The position numbers were made by a program, and so were the translations under genes. Of a stretch of DNA of 64,000 nucleotides, positions 56,801 through 64,000 are shown in pieces. Location of the stretch: contig JAKSGN010000043.1 in assembly GCA_024180945.1 (NCBI GenBank), positions 2,480,001 to 2,544,000 on the forward strand, read 5' to 3'. Under the pieces are notes generated by a model, which was not told the origin of the DNA, did not search any database, and saw only the letters and a program-made list of their open reading frames with translations. Position 1 is the first letter of the stretch. Every line of letters starts with the position of its first letter. Source of the DNA: Macrophomina tecta. Its lineage: Eukaryota; Ascomycota; Dothideomycetes; Botryosphaeriales; Botryosphaeriaceae.

Positions 56801-57772
56801 CGCACCTTGATGCAACGCCCGGCCCTCGTCGGCACGCATTTGTTGTTGCACACGAGCAGCGAGCGAATCCTGGTGTGAGGGTTCAGATGGAAGATAATTA
56901 TTCAACTCGGAGTTGAAATGAAGCGAGGAAGCTGCCGAAGAAGTTGAAGTGACCTTTGATAACTCGGGAAGCCGAGGTGGGTCGTCATCTTCCGGAGATT
57001 CGGGCATCATCTCAGACAGACCGGTCTGCGTACGCTTCAGCAGCCCGGGCCTGAAGTCTGGCTCGTCATCAGGCGTCGCGTCAGCCACAGTGGCGCCGGT
57101 TGCTGCTCGTGGGCGCTGGTACGAGCTCGTCTTGTCCTCATCTTCCACGGGATCGGTGGGCAGCGCCTGAGGGGGAGGCGACTTGGGCCGGTTGAAGCGC
57201 TGCTGGAGCCCCGGCGACACCTCTCCCCATGAAGTGTGAGCTCTCTTGACGTGATCGGGCCTCTCGACATTTCTGTGCGAGACCGTCACCGACCGGCCGA
57301 TGTCACCCTCGTTGAGCTTCCGGCCGTCCTTGGCAGCGCGGGCAGCAGCCACACGCCGCCGTGAGATCTCAATTGGCGGTATTTCCGACTCGTCACCACC
57401 CTCACCAATAACATCCGGCGGGTTGTTGAGGAAGCCCACGGTCAGAGTCTTGGAGCGCGGCCTCGACGGGCGGTTAGGTCCCCGCAGCGACGAGGGCAGC
57501 GAGTTGGACAGGTTCGAGTTGGAGTTGTATTGGTTCTTGGCCTTGGAAAGCAGGTCTGAGGCGCCGGGCCAGCGCTGGGCGGTGGCCACATCAATGCGAG
57601 GCGCGAGGAAGGGCGTAGCACCACCCTTCTCGGTCGAGGGCTTCAGGAAGTCCATAACGTCCTGCTCGTTCATTTTGGCCTTCTCTTGCTTGGCGACCGA
57701 GTCCTCGCGCTTGAACATCTTCCATTTGCTCTGCTTGGGCAGGCGGCCGGGCTCGTGGGCTTCGTCGGCCAT
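53815..57772 (-). CDS. Large conserved fungal protein of unknown function
   Basis: Four exons on the minus strand: 57772-54652, 54595-54398, 54344-53898 and 53834-53815, giving 1261 residues. The last intron (63 nt) is a multiple of three without stops, so reading through it would simply add 21 residues; either form ends at the same TGA. Residues 1 to ~480 are low complexity (Ser/Pro/Asp/Gln-rich, disordered, with a basic KWKMFKRED start). From about residue 500 the sequence becomes ordered: a helical segment around SYPPMQWLRAASWWFLKGRSGLE, then several beta-rich stretches (for example HRGYRILFVTSPRN, KRPIVFEFRSDPADANIPL, FQHAVTGFEVKYDGVAATLAISRRRMVVP) that recall PH-like or Ig-like folds. 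No catalytic motif, signal peptide or membrane helix was seen. The family looks conserved among filamentous ascomycetes, but I know no function. Its start faces the uL14 gene across a 3-kb gap. Confidence 0.9.
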
Positions 57773-58399
57773 GGCGGTGCGGTGGGGGCGTGGGAGGTGC
57801 GGAGGATGCGCGAGATCGAGGGGACGGCGGGGCGGTGCGGTGTAGCATGCGACAGCAGAGCGGGCGGATGCAGGCAGCAGAGGAATATGGGAGGAGCAGG
57901 TGGAGGGCAGGCGGCGGTGGGTGGGATCGGGCCCGGACGAGTGCGTTCGGCAGCGCCGTGTCGCTCCTGGCGTGGTGGTGCGCGGTGTAGCAGCTCGTCC
58001 AGGGCGGCCGTTATCGTGTGCTCGCAGTGCCTGTGCACTTCCCTTGTACTTGCGCTTGGGCTGTCAGGGCCGGCCAGGGTCTGGTAGCGAGCCAATGCGG
58101 CCGGGCGGGGCGTGCTGGAGGTCGGCTCAGGGCCAAAACTACGCCAAATACGACGGGCAGTACAGGCTGTGATGCTGCCGCGCTGCTCGCAGATTGCAAT
58201 TTGGGAGCGCAAACTCTGGCCTCCTTGGCGCCCTGTGGAATGCACGCACGTGTCACCTTGCCTCATCTCCTGGCGGCGGAGAGGTTTCACGCTGAGGAGT
58301 TGGCCCAAAGCAACGCATCGCAGTCTCTTCGCCGGCCTGCCTGTGATCGCAGCCCCGTCGGCCCGTCTCCACCTGCCTCAGCCTGAAGCCCGCGCCGCT

Positions 58400-58438
58400 A
58401 TGCCATGCCATGCCATGCCCATGCCCATGCCCATGCCC
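58400..58438. repeat. ATGCC/ATGCCC tandem repeat
   Basis: Three ATGCC units followed by four ATGCCC units, in the GC-rich divergent intergenic region. Confidence 0.9.
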
Positions 58439-58707
58439 ACGCCTTGCCGCCCTCTGCAGCGCAGCGCAGCGCCTTCCGAATCTGCAGCCCGCCCGCCCCG
58501 TATCTCTCCCGCGCCGCAAATTTAGCAATTCTGCCGCCCGGCCTCCGCGTCGCCTGATGTTCCTCCCCGCGCGTCCAATACGCAAACTCCGTCGGTGGCT
58601 TGTTTCAGCGCCGAACGCTGTCGCGGCTCTGCGCTCAACCCGCTGTTACACGCCCGCAAATCGTCATAAAGCGCTGCACCCGCCCGCAAATCACCCGCCC
58701 GCCTGCA

Positions 58708-58743
58708 CTACCCACGCCGCCTGCGCTACCCACGCCGCCTGCG
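58708..58743. repeat. 18-bp perfect tandem duplication
   Basis: Two identical copies of CTACCCACGCCGCCTGCG, at 58708-58725 and 58726-58743, in non-coding DNA. Confidence 0.9.
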
Positions 58744-60749
58744 CTGGCGCCTCCGAGCCAAACGCTCTCCAGCTCCCGCGCCTTGACTAACGCTGCTCCG
58801 CTATACGAGTCGCACCATGCCTTACGGTGCCGCCGGAGCTCGAGCCGCCCGCTACACGAGCCGACAGTTCGAGAAAGTTCAAACCCAGCATGCCGGCCCT
58901 AGGGCGATTGGGGCCCGTAGCCTGTTCTGGAGGATCGGCAACGTTTTCTTCGTCGTCCTGGGAATCAGGAGGCCTTAGCTACAGCGCGACAAGTGGTCCC
59001 CATGGCCGGCCTTGCGCCCAGCGTCCCTCCCGCTGCCCGCCAGCTTCGCGTTTCGCGCAGATCTGACGTCGCACTCCCAAGCCACATCGGCTGGGGTCCC
59101 GGTCCTGCATTCGTCTACCTCTTGCAGCGCCGTCTCCTGAATGCTTCTCGAATGATTCAGACCGCCTTTCCACCCCCAGCTCCAGCCCAGCCCAGCCTCA
59201 ATTGTTTGTTTACGTTAAGCTCCACGTCTCACTCTCCGTAACGCCTCTCTGCTGCTTTGCCAACGACCCTGAAAAAATTGCCCTCTGCTATCTGGTGACG
59301 TCCACTGACATCAGCATTTTACTATTCTGCTCATCTTCGCTACTTGCAGGTAGGATCGCTATGGTTGGGCAAGAGATCATCACGGCCCACATGTGGCATT
59401 GATTCCACCCGACACCTGAGCCGACATCCGAGCTTTTTCGCGCGGTGGTCCGCGGAAAGTCTCTGCCCTACACGTAGTGCTCCAGAAATAATTCTTTACG
59501 ATCTGTAGGGCTTCTGGCCGCCTTGCATGATCTCTCTCCTGTTTCTCGTCCAGTGATCGATGGACGTGAGAAGGGAACGGAAATCGTACTCGTTGGCAAA
59601 TCCGATCCAACCAGGAGGATTCTCGATGTCGGTCCATAATTCTTCTCCACCTGGTGTGAGCTTGTCCTGCGTCTCTGTTGACTTCCAGCGTCCTCCATCA
59701 ATACAATCTTGCCGAAGAGTGCCGTCCTTTCCTGCTCCATTTCGGGGACGCCGAGCATTCCGCAGCTCTTGCTCATACCGGCAATATTCCAGAACTGTTG
59801 CGTGCCCCGCTCATGGCCAGGTCCTATCCGCGGTCTGCGGAAGTATACGTATGGCGGGCTGACGTTGCCGGTGGAAAACGCCGTTCGGCACTTTTACGCA
59901 GCAGAAACAGACGACCGACTGCAGGAGAAATCCAGTGCGCGCTATTTTTATCTACAAATTTCTTTCGCCTATGCCCGTCGAGATTCGCTACGCTATGTCG
60001 CGGGCTTGGCAGGTCGCAGAATACGTGGGTGGGAGGGGTTGGCGGATGATACCTACCATTTTTATGTAACCTGAGGCGGTGCTCTCCTGCTTGCGGGAGC
60101 GTTAAGGGGCTTGAGCCACACGACAAGCTTCAGCAGGGAACCGTAGGGCTCGATAGCCTGGGTATAGGGCTGGGTGTCGGGTGCACTGGCGCTCTGTGGC
60201 TGGGAGAAACAAATGGCGGGCTCCGTTTCGCGGGATACGAGGGCCAAATGTGGCGCCGAAGTCCTGAAGGAGCTGCACACTCTTACCTCGGCAACGCCTC
60301 CTTTCTTTCATCAAAGATGGTCTCTTCATGCTTCCCTAAGGAAAACTCCATCAAATCCAACAATTACTCTTTCTCAATGCCGACTGCAAATTGTCAGACT
60401 TCGTGAGAGCAGGCAATGTACATTGCGCGACCATTGATGCGAGATGATAAATACTGCAATGAGTTTCCGTGAAATGAGGCAGTGAATGTAGTAAGATTTC
60501 ATGATAGGCATGCATAGCGAATTCCATGCCACGTGCAATTGGTGATGAATTGTAGGAGCTCGCAGGAGATGGTGTTCCTGTTGCGGCTCCCGGGTCCGCG
60601 CTAGCGGACGGAAGAATAGATTATCCAGGTGCCGGCCCACCGAGCAGACACAGGCGAAGCGAAACTTTCGATATCGCTGTGAGACGACGCCGACGACGAC
60701 AATATACCCTCGCACCCCATCCCTCGACCACCACCGATAATCCGTCACA

Positions 60750-61603
60750 ATGGCATCCAAGAGAGGGTACGTCACTCCGCGCCCTCCGAAACGGCAGCCG
60801 CGCCTGGCAGATGTGGACTACAGACGATTCGGCAGTTGAAGCTGCAGAAATGGTACTAGGAAGCTAACATCGCTCTGTGCAGTCGTGCCGCCACCGGCAA
60901 CAAGCTCAAGATGACCCTCGGTCTTCCTGTGTACGTGCAAATTCCGCATCGATTCCCACGATCATTAAGAATACCCGCGCCAAAAAAGCGAATAGCGACA
61001 CGCATACCCACGCGACCCAGACTACGAACAACGAACGAGAAGCTGATTATGTGTTTTCCAGCGGCGCCGTCATGAACTGCTGCGACAACTCCGGCGCCAG
61101 GAACCTGTACATCATCTCCGTCAAGGGTATCGGTGCGCGCCTGAACCGCCTGCCGGCCGGTGGTGTTGGCGACATGGTTATGGCCACCGTCAAGAAGGGC
61201 AAGCCTGAGCTGAGGAAGAAGGTCATGCCTGCCGTCATCGTCCGCCAGAGCAAGCCCTGGAGGAGGGGAGATGGTGTCTTCCTTTACTTCGAGGACAATG
61301 CTGGTGTGGTACGTGCACGCCCTTGGAATTCCCGAATTACGAATGAGGAGGAAAATCTCGCGAGAGATGTTTTGAGGGAAATTCCATGGTTTTGGGCTTC
61401 AGCTGACGTATTTTTTTTTTTTTTTTTGGCAGATTGTCAACCCCAAGGGTGAGATGAAGGGCTCGGCTATCACTGGCCCTGTCGGTAAGGAGGCTGCTGA
61501 GCTCTGGCCCGTAAGTTTTTCCCAGCGAAATCCCGACTCTGGGGTCCGTTTTGGCTAACCCCCCGTACAGCGTATTGCCAGCAACTCCGGTGTCGTCATG
61601 TAA
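60750..61603 (+). CDS. RPL23: 60S ribosomal protein L23 (uL14)
   Basis: Component of the large ribosomal subunit, on the subunit interface near the factor-binding site. Five exons: 60750-60766, 60883-60930, 61062-61308, 61433-61510 and 61571-61603, all with GT-AG introns and in-frame joins; 140 residues, the usual length. The protein starts [20 protein letters not shown]. It then has the universally conserved uL14 core: [20 protein letters not shown], the [25 protein letters not shown] stretch spanning the third exon, [22 protein letters not shown], and ends [22 protein letters not shown]. The first exon is only 17 nt. Intron 3 has a long T-run (~61410-61427) just before its acceptor, a strong polypyrimidine tract. 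Ribosomal protein genes with several introns are normal in filamentous fungi. Confidence 0.98.
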
Positions 61604-63238
61604 AGCGTTTCTTGCTTGGGTCTCCTTTCTCGGTTTTCACGTGGGGAAAATTAAAGGGTGGCGTGCATTTGGTCGCCCGCGGTTCATACCATCAGACTAC
61701 TTCACGGTAGTGAAATGCAAAACGAAAACATGAACACCACAAATCTCACGTCTCCTACTGTGTCTCGCCATTCAGCTCGTCGAACATTACTCCTCGCCGG
61801 AATTTCCCACGGGAGTAATCGCATCCGCTCTGTCGTACACGATCCACATGAATTAGCGACCACCAGGGTGTTCAATCGATTACCGCTCGCTTCACACCCG
61901 AATACGATTCGGAAAGGACTCCATGGTAGAACTCTGTTGCGGAGGTGTGTGACCTGTGGAGAGTAGGCCCTGAAGAAGCGAAATGGCTTTCGGCTTGAAC
62001 CGAAATGACAGCTTAGAATCGCCTTAAAACAACCTCTAATATGCCCACCCGCTTTTCCATATAGTCCTAATTAATAACTTGATTAGCCTTGTGATATAGA
62101 GCGCGACTCCTGCAGTACGCACGTATTGCTTGCGTGTTACTCGAGCCCATGGAATTTCGGCACGTGGGAGACCGCGCCCGCACTGCGGTTGGCCGCTCCT
62201 CTATTCTGCACCTCATCTCTTGCTATATTGCTAGGCAATCTCGTGATCTCCAGCAGATTCCGACAGCGAAATCACACCAATCTATGCACCTGCTCGTACT
62301 GAACGCCGATGTTTCGGCTCAAAGCCTTCCTCCACGTGTGTTCGAAATCGTTCTCCTTTTTCTGTTGCCGTTCACCGAGGCATTGAACGCTCTCATGACC
62401 GCCCCTCCTCCAATGTTAGCACATCCCCACCTCCTCACCATCCTGACTCGCGAAATCAAGAAGCTCCACCAAAAGTCGGCTGTACGAGTGGATAAGGGAC
62501 GAGTCAACGTGGCCATCGAGAATGGAACGGCACTTTCATCACCGGATTATCATTCGTCAAGCAAGCTTTTTGAATATGCATGCTCGAGTTACGGACACCT
62601 AACTATTTATTTTGCTTTTTGTTTTATTTTCAACGCGCCACATATACATATCCTCTCCGCAAGACATCCTAGCCACTTGCAAGAAGAAACGGGTCAATAT
62701 AGCTCGGGAAATCTCTGAACGACAGACAGCGACCTGTGCGTCTATATATCCCTATAGAGATTCATTTCATGTCCTTCCAATGGAGGATGAGGTTGGCAAC
62801 GTTCATCAAATCTTCCCATGTCTATGTTCATTCCTAAACCCCCACACCTTGTTGGCAAGGAAGCTACCCACAAAACGAAAGATGCCTGATACCAACTGCA
62901 GAGAAACTGGAAAAGTAGCGAATGTTTGAGTATACTACGAAGACAGACATCAAACCACTTTTTGTACCTCCAGCCAATACACATATTTTATATGCTTGCT
63001 ACACGGCACCTTACAAGACCCGAAAGTGGCCGAAAATAGAGCGAAAGCATCGAAAACCTAGCACCTACAAACAAGAAGGCTTCATATCATTCTAACTATT
63101 TTCTCCCACCCATCCCTGCCCCTACTTTCCCTCCGCTCATCACGCACTCCATGTATCATACCAGCATAATCAACTAATAGCTCTGATGAGAGCGAAATGC
63201 TCGAGAGCAAGCGCACCTCAAAACACCAGCACCTCCTC
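61604..63238. other. Intergenic between convergent genes
   Basis: 1.6 kb between the 3' ends of uL14 (plus) and the epsin-like gene (minus). A 194-codon plus frame ending at 62718 begins at a non-ATG codon, has no known motif and runs through T-rich sequence; I do not support it as a gene. Confidence 0.4.
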
Positions 63239-64000
63239 TCAACCCAACAAATCATCCAACCCACTGCTCCCCGTTTTGCCCTGCTGCCCCTGCTGCGCGG
63301 GAGCGGGGCTGCCTGATGATGCCGGCGCGCCCCACAGACCTGAGCTCGTCTTCTGCTTAGCTAAGTCGGCCATGGTGACCTTCTGCTGTGGCTGGGTATT
63401 CTTCTTGGCGCTCATGCCTGACAAAAGGTCTGAGAAGGCGTCGCCGCCTGCCGGTTTCTTCGCCGTGCCACCGCCGATGCTGCCGGTGGGCGACAGGACG
63501 CCACCTGGGGACATGACTTTGTTGCTACCGCCCGTCATGTTGGTTGAGAGGGGAGCGGCTGGAGCGACAGGGACGGAGGTGAAGTAGTTAGGCTGGTTGG
63601 GGACGTAGCCGGTGGGTTGCTGCTGCTGCTGAAGCGGCGGCGGGGAGAACGCTGAAGTATTGGAGAGGGAGGGGGTGTGGCGCGCTGACGAGGCGCTGGG
63701 CGCGGGGGAGTTGATGGAGGAGAAGAGGTCGTTGATGTTGGAGGCCTGGGCACCGGAACGTGGCTGTGGGGCCGCGAATTGAGTCGGCGCGGCGGGGGGA
63801 GGGGTGAGGACACTGAAGCCACCGGCGGCGGGCGCGGGTGCGGCAGCAGGCGCTGCGGCCGGGGCAGGCGTGGCTGATTGGAAGTCGTCGAAGTCGTCAT
63901 CGTCGGCTGCGCCGCCTGTTTGCAGGGCGCCAAAGTCATCCGCGGCAGAGCTGTTAGCAGGGGCCTTGCCATTGGACGTCGAGGGAGCGGGTTCAGGGTC
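63239..64000 (-). CDS. Epsin-like (ENTH-type) clathrin adaptor, C-terminal part only
   Basis: An open minus-strand frame of 254 codons (253 residues) runs from the window edge (64000) to the stop at 63239-63241, in one frame throughout; the ATG at 63538 is internal. Its composition is Pro/Ala/Gln/Ser-rich and disordered. Features: acidic-phenylalanine motifs DDFGALQ and DDDDFDDFQ (the type that binds the gamma-ear of GGA and AP-1 adaptors), NINDLFSSI, a QQQQQPTGYVPNQPNYF stretch, and a conserved tail with DAFSDLLSGMSAKK and KVTMADLAKQKTSSGLWG ending GLDDLLG. This matches the C-terminal tail of fungal Ent3-like epsins working in clathrin-coated vesicle traffic between trans-Golgi and endosomes. 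The ENTH membrane-binding domain itself would lie beyond the window, so the assignment rests on the tail. Confidence 0.75.
   Translation of the reverse strand, partial: DPEPAPSTSNGKAPANSSAADDFGALQTGGAADDDDFDDFQSATPAPAAAPAAAPAPAAGGFSVLTPPPAAPTQFAAPQPRSGAQASNINDLFSSINSPAPSASSARHTPSLSNTSAFSPPPLQQQQQPTGYVPNQPNYFTSVPVAPAAPLSTNMTGGSNKVMSPGGVLSPTGSIGGGTAKKPAGGDAFSDLLSGMSAKKNTQPQQKVTMADLAKQKTSSGLWGAPASSGSPAPAQQGQQGKTGSSGLDDLLG

Larger units (their letters stand above)
57773..60749. other. Divergent intergenic region upstream of uL14
   Basis: 3 kb between two divergent genes. The first ~900 bases are very GC-rich with overlapping frames on both strands (for example 57686-58087 plus) that were judged non-coding. 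Two small tandem repeats are listed separately. Candidate frames at 59709-60074 and 59468-59776 lack recognised motifs. Confidence 0.4.

Noticed and set aside
62134..62718. 194-codon plus-strand frame
   Set aside because: Begins at a non-ATG codon, has no motif, and lies between two 3' ends.
63535..63972. 145-codon minus-strand frame in another phase
   Set aside because: The epsin-like tail reads continuously from 64000 to 63239 in a different phase, including the acidic-phenylalanine motifs and glutamine run.
1..64000. tRNA genes and CRISPR arrays
   Set aside because: No sequence with convincing tRNA A and B boxes and cloverleaf pairing was found by eye, and there are no regularly spaced repeats; a tRNAscan-SE run would settle the former.

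Overview
The window is nuclear DNA of a filamentous ascomycete (Pezizomycotina). Evidence: short GT-AG introns of about 48-160 nt, dispersed single 5S rRNA genes, a highly reducing iterative polyketide synthase, a Zn2Cys6 regulator, and a uL14 ribosomal protein gene split by four introns. Dothideomycetes is my best guess at class, as an inference only.

Layout. (1) 0.9-4.3 kb: a large intronless low-complexity protein. (2) 5.7-23 kb: a small secondary-metabolism locus. It holds a P450 of the CYP7/CYP8-like type lying between two oppositely oriented 5S rRNA genes of different sequence type, then a repeat-derived gene-free stretch, then an alpha/beta hydrolase and a ten-exon HR-PKS that diverge from a shared ~0.9 kb intergenic region. 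The PKS has KS-AT-DH-degenerate MT-ER-KR-ACP and no releasing domain, so the neighbouring hydrolase is a plausible release enzyme and the P450 a plausible tailoring enzyme; the P450 frame cannot be closed with a standard intron. (3) 24.5-34.7 kb: conserved genes: a CPD photolyase with a dense GATC cluster upstream and two possible starts, a Zn2Cys6 regulator, and mitochondrial proline dehydrogenase. (4) 34.7-53.8 kb: a gene-poor stretch containing relics. These are a SKP1-like fragment, diverged copies of a promoter/leader-like repeat, an AT-rich palindrome, an aspartate aminotransferase relic, an RraA-family gene and an HpcH/HpaI aldolase broken by a 19-bp tandem duplication and a deletion. 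One plausible small membrane protein also lies here. (5) 53.8-64 kb: conserved housekeeping: a large conserved fungal protein of unknown function, ribosomal protein L23 (uL14), and the C-terminal part of an epsin-like clathrin adaptor running off the window end.

Exon boundaries were worked out by hand from splice sites, frame and family motifs. No database search was possible, and family comparisons rest on remembered consensus.
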